DNA from: Spyradocola merdavium
GTDB taxonomy: Bacteria; Bacillota; Clostridia; Christensenellales; UBA1750
Direction of reading: 5' to 3'
Assembly (NCBI GenBank): GCA_018711265.1
Contig: DVIM01000097.1
Span: forward strand, 1 to 28,238
DNA length: 28,238 bases
Shown one piece after another: positions 6,749 through 15,526 of the stretch (position 1 is its first letter; each line of letters begins with the position of its first letter). The translations under genes were made by a program, and so were the position numbers. The notes beneath the pieces were generated by a model, which did not search any database, was not told where the DNA came from, and saw only the letters and a program-made list of their open reading frames with translations.

Positions 6749-7950
6749 TCCTCGGCGGCGGCGCGGCGGGCCTCATGGCCGCCATCGCCGCAAAGCGCGC
6801 CGCGCCCGGGGCGCGCGTGACCATCCTGGAGGCGGGGGACCGCGTGGGCAAAAAGATCCTGAGCACGGGCAACGGCCGCTGCAACCTGACGAACCTGCGC
6901 GCCCAGGCCAAGGACTACGCGCCCGCGCCGGTCGGGGCGGTGCTCGGGCAGTTCCCGCCCGAGCGCGTGCTCGCGGCGTTTGCGCAGATGGGCCTGTGCT
7001 TCCGCGAGGAGGAGGACGGGCGCGTCTACCCCGCATCCGACGCGGCCTCCTCCGTGCTCGACGCCCTGCGGCTCACCTGCGCGCACCTGGGCGTGCGGGA
7101 GCGCACGGGCTTTTTGGCCGTGCGCGCGCGCCGCGGCCGGGAGGGCTTCACCCTGGAGGCGGAGGGCGGGGAGCGCGCGCAGGGCGCGCGCCTGCTGCTC
7201 TCCACGGGCGGCAAGGCCGGCAGCCGCGTCTCGGGCTACGACGTCGCCGGGCAGCTCGGCCACAGCGTCACGCGCCTGCTGCCGGGCCTTGCGCCGCTCA
7301 AGACGGACGGCGCGGGGCTCAAGGGGCTCAACGGCGTGCGCTGCCGCTGCGCCGCGTCCCTGGTGCAGGGCGGGCGCATGCTCCTGCGCGAGGAGGGCGA
7401 GGTGCTCTTTAAGGACTACGGGCTCTCGGGCATCGCGGTCTTTCAGCTCTCCCGCGCGCTCGCGCGGGCCGCGGGTCCCTGCGAGGCGGCGCTCGACCTG
7501 CTGCCGGACAAGACGCCCGCCCAGGCCGGGGAATGGCTCCGCGCCCGGGCCAAGCTCCTCGCCTGGCGGGAGACGGACGCCTTCCTGCTCGGCATGATGC
7601 ACAAGAACCTGGCCGCCAACCTCCTGCGCGCCTGCGGCATCGGCGCGGTGCGCGTGGAGGCCATCCCGCAGGACGCGCTGGACCGCCTGGCGCAGCGGAT
7701 GAAGGACTGGCGCCACCGCGTGACCGGCCCGCAGGGCTTCCCAAATGCGCAGGTCACGGTGGGCGGCGTGCCGCTTGCGGAGACGGAGGCCCTCGCCTCC
7801 AAGCGCTGCCCGGGCCTGTACCTCGCCGGCGAGGTGCTGGACGTGGACGGCCCCTGCGGCGGCTACAATCTGCAGTGGGCCTGGGCCTCCGGCGCATGCG
7901 CGGGCGCGGCGGCGGCGCGGTCCCTGGCCGGAAAGGGGGCGGGCGCTTGA
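6730..7950 (+). CDS. YhiN/HI0933-family FAD-dependent oxidoreductase
   Basis: This 406-aa flavoprotein belongs to the HI0933/YhiN family, sometimes annotated as aminoacetone oxidase; the physiological reaction is unsettled. The N-terminal Rossmann motif GGGAAGLMAA at about residues 8-17 binds FAD. GKKILSTGNGRCNLTN at about 40-55 is the family signature. FPNAQVTVGGV and the C-terminal GLYLAGEVLDVDGPCGGYNLQWAWASG complete the FAD site. The start is GTG at 6730, with GGAGG 7 bases upstream, inside the end of the kinase-like gene. Its TGA overlaps the TTG start of the next flavoprotein (TTGA), so the genes are translationally coupled. It is soluble and cytoplasmic, with no membrane segment. Confidence 0.9.
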   Translation: MEDDILILGGGAAGLMAAIAAKRAAPGARVTILEAGDRVGKKILSTGNGRCNLTNLRAQAKDYAPAPVGAVLGQFPPERVLAAFAQMGLCFREEEDGRVYPASDAASSVLDALRLTCAHLGVRERTGFLAVRARRGREGFTLEAEGGERAQGARLLLSTGGKAGSRVSGYDVAGQLGHSVTRLLPGLAPLKTDGAGLKGLNGVRCRCAASLVQGGRMLLREEGEVLFKDYGLSGIAVFQLSRALARAAGPCEAALDLLPDKTPAQAGEWLRARAKLLAWRETDAFLLGMMHKNLAANLLRACGIGAVRVEAIPQDALDRLAQRMKDWRHRVTGPQGFPNAQVTVGGVPLAETEALASKRCPGLYLAGEVLDVDGPCGGYNLQWAWASGACAGAAAARSLAGKGAGA

Positions 7951-9539
7951 TCCGAATCCACAACCTGAAACTCGGCCTGGACGAGGGGCTGGAGGCCCTG
8001 CGCGCGCAGGCGGCGCGCGCGCTGCGCGTGGAGCCCGGCCGCATCCGGGAGCTGAAGCTCGTCAAGAAATCCGTGGACGCGCGCGAAAAGCAGAACCTGC
8101 ACTACGTCTGCGCCGTGCAGGTCGCCGTGGAGGGGAACGAGGACGAGATCCTCCGCCGCGCAAAGAACCGCAACGCCGCCCGCGCCGAGGCCCAGGCGCC
8201 CCTGGCCGTGCCGCGCCTGGCCCCGCCCGCGCGGCGGCCGGTCGTCGTGGGCCTGGGGCCGGCGGGGCTGTTTGCGGCGCTGTACCTGGCGCGGGCCGGG
8301 CTGCGGCCCATCGTGCTGGAGCGCGGGCAGGACGTCGAGCGCCGGCGGCAGGACGTGGACCGCTTCTGGACCGGCGGCGCGCTCGCCTCGGAGAGCAACG
8401 TGCAGTTCGGCGAGGGCGGGGCGGGCACGTTCTCGGACGGCAAGCTCACCACCGGCATCTCCAGCCCGCTCTGCGGCCAGGTCCTGGAGATCATGGCCGC
8501 CCACGGCGCGCCGGAGGAGATCCTCTGGGAGGCCAAGCCCCACATCGGCACGGACCGGCTGACGGGCATGGTCAAGTCCCTGCGGGAGGAGATCGTGGCC
8601 CTGGGCGCGGAGGTGCGCTTCGGCGCGCGGCTTGCGGACCTGCGCCTGGAGGGGGACCGCATCGCGGCGGTCGAGATCGACCAGGGCGGGGAGCGGAGCG
8701 TCCTGCCCTGCGAGGCCCTGCTGCTGGCCTGCGGGCACAGCGCGCGGGACACCTTCGCCATGCTGCGGGACCGCGGCGCGGACATGGAGCGCAAGCCCTT
8801 CTCCATCGGCGCGCGCATCGAGCACCAGCAGGAGCGCATCTCCCGCGCGCAGTACGGCCCGGCCTGGAAGAAGCTCGGCGCGGCGGACTACAAGCTCTCC
8901 TGCCACCTGGCGGGCGGGCGCTCGGTCTACACCTTCTGCATGTGCCCGGGCGGGCAGGTGGTCGCCGCGGCCTCGGAGGCGGGCGGCGTGGTCACAAACG
9001 GCATGAGCGCCTTTGCCCGCGACGGGGAGAACGCCAACGCCGCGCTGCTGTGCAGCGTGACCCCCGAGGACTTTGGGGCGGGGGACGTGCTGGCCGGCGT
9101 GGAGTTCCAGCGCAGGTACGAGCGCCTGGCCTTTGCGCTGGGCGGCGGGCGCTACCGCGCCCCGGCGCAGACGGTGGGGGACTTCCTCGACGGGCGCGCG
9201 TCGACCTCCCTGGGGCGCGTCGCGCCCTCCTACCGGCCGGGGGTCGAGCTCGCGGACCTGGCGGGGTGCCTGCCGGGCTTTGCCGTGGAGGCCATGCGGG
9301 AGGCCCTGCGCCTCTTCGACCGCAGGCTGCGCGGCTACGCGGACGAGGACGCCGTGCTCACGGGCGTGGAGACGCGCTCCTCCTCCCCGGTGCGCGTCAA
9401 GCGCGGGGAGGACCTGCAGTCCAACCTGCGCGGCCTCTATCCCTGCGGCGAGGGCGCGGGCTATGCCGGGGGCATCATGTCCGCCGCGGTGGACGGCCTG
9501 CGCTGCGCCATCGCCCTGGCCGCGCGCTACGGCGGATAG
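7947..9539 (+). CDS. FAD-dependent dehydrogenase (COG2509-type)
   Basis: This 530-aa flavoprotein belongs to the uncharacterised NAD(FAD)-utilising dehydrogenases (COG2509). Residues 1-85 form the small N-terminal alpha/beta domain typical of the family (KKSVDAREKQNLHYVCAV). The FAD-binding GLGPAG motif is at about 102-107. SNVQFGEGGAGTFSDGKLTT is the family signature. The C-terminal LYPCGEGAGYAGGIMSAAVDGL closes the FAD site. I chose TTG at 7947 because it overlaps the preceding stop codon and has AAGGGGG 7 bases upstream; no ATG lies nearby in frame. The redox partner and substrate are unknown. Pairing with the YhiN-like flavoprotein suggests a shared pathway, but this is context only. A hairpin at 9553-9590 ends the operon. 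Confidence 0.88.
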   Translation: MIRIHNLKLGLDEGLEALRAQAARALRVEPGRIRELKLVKKSVDAREKQNLHYVCAVQVAVEGNEDEILRRAKNRNAARAEAQAPLAVPRLAPPARRPVVVGLGPAGLFAALYLARAGLRPIVLERGQDVERRRQDVDRFWTGGALASESNVQFGEGGAGTFSDGKLTTGISSPLCGQVLEIMAAHGAPEEILWEAKPHIGTDRLTGMVKSLREEIVALGAEVRFGARLADLRLEGDRIAAVEIDQGGERSVLPCEALLLACGHSARDTFAMLRDRGADMERKPFSIGARIEHQQERISRAQYGPAWKKLGAADYKLSCHLAGGRSVYTFCMCPGGQVVAAASEAGGVVTNGMSAFARDGENANAALLCSVTPEDFGAGDVLAGVEFQRRYERLAFALGGGRYRAPAQTVGDFLDGRASTSLGRVAPSYRPGVELADLAGCLPGFAVEAMREALRLFDRRLRGYADEDAVLTGVETRSSSPVRVKRGEDLQSNLRGLYPCGEGAGYAGGIMSAAVDGLRCAIALAARYGG

Positions 9540-9552
9540 CGCTAAAGGGGGA

Positions 9553-9590
9553 AAGCGCGAAGCGGCTCGTGCGCCGCTTCGCGCTTCTTT
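9553..9590 (+). terminator. Terminator after the COG2509-type dehydrogenase
   Basis: AAGCGCGAAGCGGC (9553-9566) pairs perfectly with 9573-9586 around a 6-base loop. The T tract is short (TTCTTT), so termination may be incomplete. Confidence 0.75.
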
Positions 9591-9601
9591 GTAGGCGGGC
9601 C

Positions 9602-9631
9602 TTGCGCAATGCGGCGAAAAAGGGGTATAAT
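9602..9631 (+). promoter_or_regulatory. Promoter of the amidohydrolase gene
   Basis: TTGCGC (9602-9607), an 18-base spacer and a consensus TATAAT (9626-9631), 41 bases before the start codon. Confidence 0.8.
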
Positions 9632-9672
9632 TTCCCCAAGAGGATCGAGGATGGGAGAAAGGCTGTGAGAAG

Positions 9673-10488
9673 ATGCTGATTGACTTTCATGTGCACATGT
9701 TTCCGGAGGCGCTGGCAAAAAAGACCCTGCCCAAGCTGGCCCATATCTCCGGGCGCGACGGGCAGGACGCGCCCTACTTCACCGACGGCACGCTCCCGGG
9801 CACGCTGCGCAGGCTGGACGAGTGGGGCGTGGACCGCGCCGTGACGCTGCACATCGCCACCTCCGTGCACGCCATGCACAAGGTCAACGACTTCGCCGCC
9901 GCCGTAAAGAGCGAGCGGCTCTACAGCTTTGGCTCCGTGCACCCCGACGCGCCCGACGCGCTCGAGGAGCTGGACCGCATCCAGGCCCTGGGCCTGGACG
10001 GCGTCAAGTTCCACCCCGACTACCAGGACTTCTTTGTGGACGACGAGAAGATGGCCCCCATCTATGAGAAGATTCAGTCGCTCGGCCTGCCGGTGACCTT
10101 CCACGCGGGGTGGGACCCCCTTTCGCCCGAGGTCGTGCACGCCGAGCCGGAGCGCCTGGCCCGCGTGCTGGACGCCTTTCCCCGCATGACGGTCATCGGC
10201 GCGCACCTGGGCGGCCTCTGCCGCTATGACCAGGTGGAAAAGTTCCTGCTCGGCCGCAGGAACCTCTACCTGGATACCGCCATGACCGCGCCCTACCTCG
10301 AGGACGAGGCGCAGTACGGCCGCATCCTGCGCGGCCACGGCCTGGACCGCGTGCTCTTTGCCACGGACTGCCCCTGGTCCACGCCCCTGCGCGAGCTCCC
10401 CCTGCTGGAGCGCGCGGGCTTTACTCCCGAGGAGCGCGAGAGGATCACCTGGAAGAACGCGCTGGCCCTGCTGGAGCGGAAGCGCTAG
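9673..10488 (+). CDS. Amidohydrolase 2-family metal-dependent hydrolase
   Basis: This 271-aa cytoplasmic TIM-barrel enzyme belongs to the amidohydrolase_2 family, whose members hydrolyse or decarboxylate cyclic or carboxylated substrates. The likely metal ligands are His6 and His8 in DFHVHMF, His144 in TFHAGW, His178 in IGAHLGG and Asp232 in ATDCPW. KFHPDYQ at 112-118 is also family-typical. The ATG at 9673 follows AAGG by 10 bases and has its own promoter at 9602-9631. The substrate cannot be predicted. The downstream radC gene is 131 bases away, a gap with no clear terminator, so partial read-through is possible. Confidence 0.85.
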   Translation: MLIDFHVHMFPEALAKKTLPKLAHISGRDGQDAPYFTDGTLPGTLRRLDEWGVDRAVTLHIATSVHAMHKVNDFAAAVKSERLYSFGSVHPDAPDALEELDRIQALGLDGVKFHPDYQDFFVDDEKMAPIYEKIQSLGLPVTFHAGWDPLSPEVVHAEPERLARVLDAFPRMTVIGAHLGGLCRYDQVEKFLLGRRNLYLDTAMTAPYLEDEAQYGRILRGHGLDRVLFATDCPWSTPLRELPLLERAGFTPEERERITWKNALALLERKR

Positions 10489-10619
10489 GCCGCGCCGCGT
10501 TTTTTCGCGGAAAATAGAGAAAACAATATGGAACTGCGTGTTCGTCCATCGGCCGCGGGGCGGACGCGTTCCGCACCACCGGGGGAGAGAGAACGTCCCC
10601 CCACAAGGAGGCGAAGCAC

Positions 10620-11387
10620 ATGGCAGAGCACGACGGCCACAGGGAACGGATGCGCCAGCGGGTGCGGGAAACCGATATGCGCGGCTTCCAGCCGCACGAG
10701 GTGCTGGAGTTCCTCCTGATGTACGCCATCCCGCGGCGGGACGTCAATCCCCTTGCCCACAAGCTGATCAAGCATTTCGGCTCCCTGTCCGGCGTGCTGG
10801 ACGCGCGGCCGGAGGAGCTGATGCAGGTGCCGGGCGTCGGCGAAAACGCGGCGACGCTGCTCTCCTCGCTGGTCAGCGTCTTTTCGGTCTATCAGCGCGA
10901 CCGCTGGCGGAAAAGGCCCTGCCTCTTCAGCCGGAAGGAGGCGGGGGAGTTCTGCACGGCGCTCTTTTCGCGGCAGAAGGTGGAGTCCATCGTGATCGTC
11001 TGCCTGGACGTGCACAAGGCGGTGCTCGCCAGCGAGATGCTGACCCAGGGCACCGTCAGCGAGACGCCGCTGTATCCGCGCGAGGTGGTCGCCTATGCGC
11101 TGCGGCATCAGGCGCACTCGGTGATCCTGGCGCACAACCACCCCAGCGGGGATACCCGCCCCTCCATGGATGACCTCCGGATCACGCTGGAGATTCGGGA
11201 CGCGCTGCGCACGATGGACATCACCCTGGAGGATCATTTCATCATCGCGGGAAGCCGGTTCACCAGCCTTTGGCAGACCGGCGCGCTGTCCGAGCCCGCG
11301 GCCGTGCCGCTCTTGGCGCAGGAAAAGCAGGGGCGCGCCGCCGCAGACGACGACGCGCCCGATGCGCAGGAGGAGCCGCGCGCCTAG
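10620..11387 (+). CDS. radC: RadC-family JAB/MPN-domain protein
   Basis: The 255-aa protein has the N-terminal helix-hairpin-helix UPF0758 region (VPGVGENAATLLSSL at 70-84) and a C-terminal JAB metalloprotease-like domain. The JAMM motif is complete: His172, His174, Ser182 and Asp185 in AHNHPSGDTRPSMDD. RadC was once linked to DNA repair, but its real role is unclear. A DNA-associated metalloprotease or deubiquitinase-like role is possible. The last 40 residues are an acidic, Ala-rich tail not seen in the core domain. The start has AAGGAGG 8 bases upstream. A GGGGGA/TCCCCC hairpin (10581-10601) lies just before the ribosome site. The TAG stop overlaps the stop of the convergent M1 peptidase gene. 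Confidence 0.9.
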   Translation: MAEHDGHRERMRQRVRETDMRGFQPHEVLEFLLMYAIPRRDVNPLAHKLIKHFGSLSGVLDARPEELMQVPGVGENAATLLSSLVSVFSVYQRDRWRKRPCLFSRKEAGEFCTALFSRQKVESIVIVCLDVHKAVLASEMLTQGTVSETPLYPREVVAYALRHQAHSVILAHNHPSGDTRPSMDDLRITLEIRDALRTMDITLEDHFIIAGSRFTSLWQTGALSEPAAVPLLAQEKQGRAAADDDAPDAQEEPRA

Positions 11388-12817
11388 GGCAGGTCCCCGC
11401 GCAGCCAGCGCAGCGCGCGGTCCGCGCCCTCCGGGCCAAAGGCCGCCAGCAGCTCCCCGGGCGCGGCCACGGTGAAGAGGTTTTCCGCATAGTATTTCCG
11501 CAGCGCGCCGACAAAGGCCTCGTTGCCCAGGCGCGCGCGCAGGTCGTGCAGCATGGCCGCGCCCTTGCGGTAGACGAGCGCGTCGTAGACCGCGCCGCTC
11601 TCGAACCGGTCCAGGGACTGGGACACGCCCACGCCCTGCAGGGCCAGGCTCTCGGTCGCCGGGCGGATGCGCGCCGCGTACAGGGAGTCAAAGGACTGCG
11701 CGCCGTAGAGGGATTCGTAGTACAGCAGCGTGGAGTATTCGGCCAGGGCCTCGTCCTGCCAGGGGTAGAGGACCTGGTCGCTGCCCACGCCCGCGTACCA
11801 CCACTGGTGCGCGGCCTCGTGGGCGATGGCGAACTCCAGCATGCCGTTCTCCGTCTCATACAGCCCGGCGTTCACCAGGGCGAGGGCGGGGTACTCCATG
11901 CCGCCGGGAAAGAACTCCGCGGCGCAGACCGTGAAGTCCGGGAAGGGATAGCCGCCAAAGAGGCCGCCAAAGACGGAGAGCGCGCGCATCGCGCAGTCGA
12001 GCGCCTGCTGCGCCCCCTCTTGGTCAAAGGCGAAGGAGCGGACGGTGACGCCGTCCACTTCGCCCTGCGCCACGCAGAAGTCCGGGCTCAGCACCAGGGC
12101 AAAGTCCCGCAGGTTCTCGCCGGAGAAGGTCCAGCTCCCCTCGGACGCGGAGACGAGGCCCGGCCCCGCCGCCACGAAGGAGGTCGGCGCGCGCAGATGG
12201 ACCTCCCAGCTCGCGCACGCCGAGACGAACGGGTCGCCGATGGCGCCATAGGCGTCGTGGCGGAACGACTCGCCGTCGTGCGCGCAGAGCGTGGCAAACG
12301 CGTTGCACAGCCGCACGTCCCGCGCGGAGACGCCCGTGCGCAGGCGGTTGTCCGACAGCGCGACCGAATAGGAGAGCCGGACCTCCACCCCGCCCTGCGG
12401 CCGCAGGCGGAAGGGCAGGAACACGCGCAGGACCGTGTCCCCTTCCCCGGAGAGCTCCCAGGGCACGTCCCGGCCGTTGACCTGCACGGCCGCAACCTCC
12501 GCGCCGCCGGGGGAGAAGCCCTCCGGATAGGCGTATTTGCGCTCCTGCGGGAGCACCGGCGCGCTCTCCTCCTGCGAAAAGGCGTTGGCGTAGAGGTGGA
12601 AGTCGAGGGCGGACAGGGCGGCGCCGGTGCGGTTGGTGAGCAGCACCGTCTGCTCGACGCGCAGCGTGCGCGCCTGCGCGTCCCATTCCGCCTGCACGGC
12701 GTAGCGGTCCGGGCGCTGGCCGGCGCGCGTGAGCAGGACGCACAGCAGCGCAAACAGCGCGCCGCTCAGAAGAAAGGCCCTGTGCCTTTTGCAGAAGGAT
12801 CGAACTTTGGCGGGCAT
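11384..12817 (-). CDS. Membrane-anchored or secreted M1-family zinc metallopeptidase
   Basis: This 477-aa peptidase of the M1 (aminopeptidase N-like, gluzincin) family probably trims peptides outside the membrane. Residues 1-13 are basic and 14-31 form a hydrophobic signal or anchor. The substrate-binding motif appears as GGMEYPA (305-311), a variant of the usual GxMEN. The zinc site HEAAH is at 333-337, with the third ligand Glu356 exactly 18 residues later in WQDEALAEY. It is shorter than typical PepN (about 850 aa), like the small clostridial M1 group. The ATG at 12817 has GGAGGGG 7 bases upstream. It is transcribed divergently from the dnaD-like gene, and its stop overlaps that of radC. 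Confidence 0.9.
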   Translation of the reverse strand: MPAKVRSFCKRHRAFLLSGALFALLCVLLTRAGQRPDRYAVQAEWDAQARTLRVEQTVLLTNRTGAALSALDFHLYANAFSQEESAPVLPQERKYAYPEGFSPGGAEVAAVQVNGRDVPWELSGEGDTVLRVFLPFRLRPQGGVEVRLSYSVALSDNRLRTGVSARDVRLCNAFATLCAHDGESFRHDAYGAIGDPFVSACASWEVHLRAPTSFVAAGPGLVSASEGSWTFSGENLRDFALVLSPDFCVAQGEVDGVTVRSFAFDQEGAQQALDCAMRALSVFGGLFGGYPFPDFTVCAAEFFPGGMEYPALALVNAGLYETENGMLEFAIAHEAAHQWWYAGVGSDQVLYPWQDEALAEYSTLLYYESLYGAQSFDSLYAARIRPATESLALQGVGVSQSLDRFESGAVYDALVYRKGAAMLHDLRARLGNEAFVGALRKYYAENLFTVAAPGELLAAFGPEGADRALRWLRGDLP

Positions 12818-12922
12818 TCGCCATCCCCTCCCCCCATGGAATCCGGGCGCTTGCCGCCCCTGGTTCATGGGTATGCCGCGGAGGGGGACGCCATTCAGGA
12901 CGCACGAGGAGAGAAGTAACGC

Positions 12923-14446
12923 ATGGCCATGTGTTCGTTTGCCGAGGGATTTTCCATGTTCGACGTAACGCCCCTGGAGAACCTGTTCATCGAGGAGTAT
13001 ATGCTGCGCGCGCCGGGGGACTTTGTCAAGGTCTACATCTATGGCCTGCGCCTGTGCTACCACCCGGTCGAGGACGCGACGGTGCCGGCCATCTCCCGCG
13101 CGCTGGGCCTGGAGGAGAAGACCGTGCTGGACGCCTTTGCCTACTGGGAGCGCGTGGGCGTGCTGCGCCGCATCGCGGACAACCCGCCGGCCTACAGCTT
13201 CTTCAACCTCAAGGAGGCCATGCTCACCGGCAAGGCCGAGGGCGACATCCCCAAGGCGGACCGCGACTTCAACATCGCGCTGCAGGACCTGTTCGGCACG
13301 CGGCTGCTGCAGGCGCAGGACTATGAGCGCGTCTACAAGATCATGGAGGAGATGGGGTTTGCGCCGGAGGTCGTGCTGATGCTGGTCAAGCACTGCATCG
13401 AGCGCAGCGGCAAGGGCACGGCGGTGACCTTCGCCTCCATCGAGAAGGAGGCCGCGCGCTGGGCCAAGAAGGGCGCGACGACCCTGCGCACGGCCGAGGA
13501 CTACCTGCGCACGCTCTCCGCCTCCTACGAGGGCGCGCAGAAGGTGCTGCGCCAGCTCGGCCTGCGCCGCGCCCCGACGGTCGCCGAGGAGGCGCTCTAT
13601 ACCAAGTGGACGCGCGAATGGGGCTTTTCCCTGGAGGCGATCCTCTACTCGTGCGGGGAGACGACCAAGATCTCCCAGCCGAACTTCGCCTACCTGGACA
13701 AGGTGCTGGAGAACCGGCACAAGAAGCAGCTCAACACCAGCGCGGAGATGGCCAGCGCCCAGCAGGCGCGTGTGGACGTCATGCGGCCCGTGCGCGAGGT
13801 GCTCGACGCCCTGGGCGTAAAGGGCGTCTCCCCCACGGAGGACCTGGCCATGGTCTACGCCGCCTGGCTGAAGATGGGCTTCTCCCACGAGGCGGTCCTG
13901 CGCGCGGCGCGCTATACGCTGCGCCAGGGCAGCAGCCGGTTTGAGGACGTCGGCGTGCGGCTGCAGGCCTGGGCGCGCCAGGCGCTCTACACGCCCGAGG
14001 CCATCGACGCGTTCCTCGCCCGGCGCAGGCAGGACGCGCAGACGCTGCGCGCGGTCTTTGAGGCCGCGGGCATCGGGCGCCAGCCCGCCGCGGCGGACTT
14101 CCGCCTGGCGGAGCAGTGGCGGCTCAAGGGCTACCGGACGGACGTGCTCCTCGTCGCCGCGGAGGGCGCCCGCAACGCCGGGGACCCCATGCGCTACATC
14201 GACCACGTCGTGAGCAACTGGGCCGAGCGCGGCGTCGCGACGCCCGAGGCCGCGCGGGCCGAGCGCGAGCGGTGGGCCGAGGGCCAGCGCCAGCGCGCCG
14301 CCGAGCCCGCCCCGGCCGCGCCGCGGCCCGATGCGCCCGCCCGCCCCTCCAAGGAGGTGGGCGCGCACCGGTTTACCCAGCGCGCCTATACCGACGAGGA
14401 GCTGGACGCGCTGCTGTACACGGACCTGGACGACCTGAAGCCGTAA
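12923..14446 (+). CDS. DnaD/DnaB2-domain primosome protein with four tandem repeats
   Basis: This 507-aa DNA-replication protein is of the DnaD type, which helps load the replicative helicase at origins and restart sites. Residues 30-100 form a winged-helix domain (DDBH1-like). Four DnaB_2/DDBH2-like helical units follow at about 115-195, 204-268, 287-367 and 374-446. The last ends in YIDHVVSNWAERGVATPEAA, the classic family tail. Most DnaD proteins have one such unit (about 230 aa), so this is long. A Pro/Ala-rich linker (456-476) and an acidic C-terminal peptide end it. The ATG at 12923 follows GAGGAGAG by 9 bases. The helicase-loader gene follows after 13 bases, so the two proteins very likely work together. 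Confidence 0.85.
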   Translation: MAMCSFAEGFSMFDVTPLENLFIEEYMLRAPGDFVKVYIYGLRLCYHPVEDATVPAISRALGLEEKTVLDAFAYWERVGVLRRIADNPPAYSFFNLKEAMLTGKAEGDIPKADRDFNIALQDLFGTRLLQAQDYERVYKIMEEMGFAPEVVLMLVKHCIERSGKGTAVTFASIEKEAARWAKKGATTLRTAEDYLRTLSASYEGAQKVLRQLGLRRAPTVAEEALYTKWTREWGFSLEAILYSCGETTKISQPNFAYLDKVLENRHKKQLNTSAEMASAQQARVDVMRPVREVLDALGVKGVSPTEDLAMVYAAWLKMGFSHEAVLRAARYTLRQGSSRFEDVGVRLQAWARQALYTPEAIDAFLARRRQDAQTLRAVFEAAGIGRQPAAADFRLAEQWRLKGYRTDVLLVAAEGARNAGDPMRYIDHVVSNWAERGVATPEAARAERERWAEGQRQRAAEPAPAAPRPDAPARPSKEVGAHRFTQRAYTDEELDALLYTDLDDLKP

Positions 14447-14459
14447 GGAGGGGAAGGGC

Positions 14460-15473
14460 ATGGACATCGTTTCGCGCAAGGCAATCCTTCGGGACCTGCT
14501 GGCGGAATACCGCGCGCACAAGGAGGAGGCCGAGCGGGAGGCCGACCGCGTGCGCGCGCGCATCGCCGAGGAGGTCCCGGTCTATGCGGACCTGAGCGGC
14601 GCGATCTCCGGCATCCTGCTGGAGACCTCCCGCCGCGCGCTGGAGGACCCGCCAAACGCGCAGCAGATCGCGCAGGAGGGTCGCCAGCGCGTCTTAAGCC
14701 TGCAAAAGGAGGCGGAGGGCGCGCTGGCCGCCGCCGGCTATTCGCCCGAAGCGCTCCGCCCCCGCTACCACTGCCCCGTCTGCAAGGACACCGGCTTTGT
14801 GGGCTCGCCCGTGCACGAATACTGCGCCTGCATCAAGGTCGCGCTCATGCGCCGGCTCTACGACGCGGCCAACATCGGGGACGAGACGTTTGAAAACTTC
14901 GACCTGCGCATCTTCTCCGACGTGCCGGAGGAGAAGACCGGCAAGTCCCAGCGGCAGACCATGGCCGCCTATCGCAGCTACTGCGAGGCGTATGCCGACG
15001 CCTTTCCGGACGTGCGGCGCAGAAACCTGCTGCTCACCGGGCCGACGGGCCTGGGCAAGACGTATCTGCTCAACTGCATCTCGGCGCGGCTGCTGGACCG
15101 CGGCAAGGCCGTGCTGCGGCTGACCGCCTACCGGATGCTCGACGCCATGCGCCGCTACCACCGCGGCCAGGACGACGGCGGGCTGGAGCTGATGACCACG
15201 GCCGAGGTCCTGGTCATCGACGACCTGGGCACCGAGCCCATGCTGGAAAACATCACCATCGAATACCTCTTCACGCTCCTGAACGAGCGCCGGGCCAACC
15301 GCCTGCCCACGCTGGTGGCGACCAACCTCACCCCGCGGGAGCTGCAGGCCCGCTATACGGAGCGCATCTTCTCGCGCCTCATGGACCGCAGCGAGACGCA
15401 GGTGCTGCTCTTCTTTGGCGAGGACGTGCGCCTGCACGACGAAACGCGCGGCCGGCCGGAGCGCGGCGGCTGA
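14460..15473 (+). CDS. dnaC: DnaC/DnaI-type helicase-loader AAA+ ATPase
   Basis: This 337-aa AAA+ ATPase is predicted to load the replicative helicase onto DNA together with the upstream DnaD-like protein. Residues 1-95 are a helical, partly coiled N-terminal region for helicase contact. A zinc-finger-like Cys set follows: Cys105, Cys108, Cys122 and Cys124. Walker A GPTGLGKT is at 194-201 and Walker B VLVIDD at 250-255. The sensor-1 Asn is in LVATNL (285-290) and the arginine-finger region is ERIFSRL (301-307). The start has AAGGAGGGG close upstream. The bofA-like gene begins 53 bases later and may share the transcript. Confidence 0.92.
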   Translation: MDIVSRKAILRDLLAEYRAHKEEAEREADRVRARIAEEVPVYADLSGAISGILLETSRRALEDPPNAQQIAQEGRQRVLSLQKEAEGALAAAGYSPEALRPRYHCPVCKDTGFVGSPVHEYCACIKVALMRRLYDAANIGDETFENFDLRIFSDVPEEKTGKSQRQTMAAYRSYCEAYADAFPDVRRRNLLLTGPTGLGKTYLLNCISARLLDRGKAVLRLTAYRMLDAMRRYHRGQDDGGLELMTTAEVLVIDDLGTEPMLENITIEYLFTLLNERRANRLPTLVATNLTPRELQARYTERIFSRLMDRSETQVLLFFGEDVRLHDETRGRPERGG

Positions 15474-15526
15474 GGCATGAATCGGCGCGCTTCCCCATAT
15501 CCATCTTCCGGGGAGGAGGATTGGAT

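Noticed and set aside
10581..10601. GGGGGA/TCCCCC hairpin before radC as a thermosensor or attenuator
   Set aside because: Only 6 bp, ends before the ribosome site and leaves it open; no strong case.
11384..14563. A 1059-codon minus-strand open frame extending upstream of the M1 peptidase
   Set aside because: Beyond 12817 it lies opposite the dnaD-like gene and reads as low-complexity His/Arg/Leu/Gly sequence; the real gene starts at 12817 with a good ribosome site.
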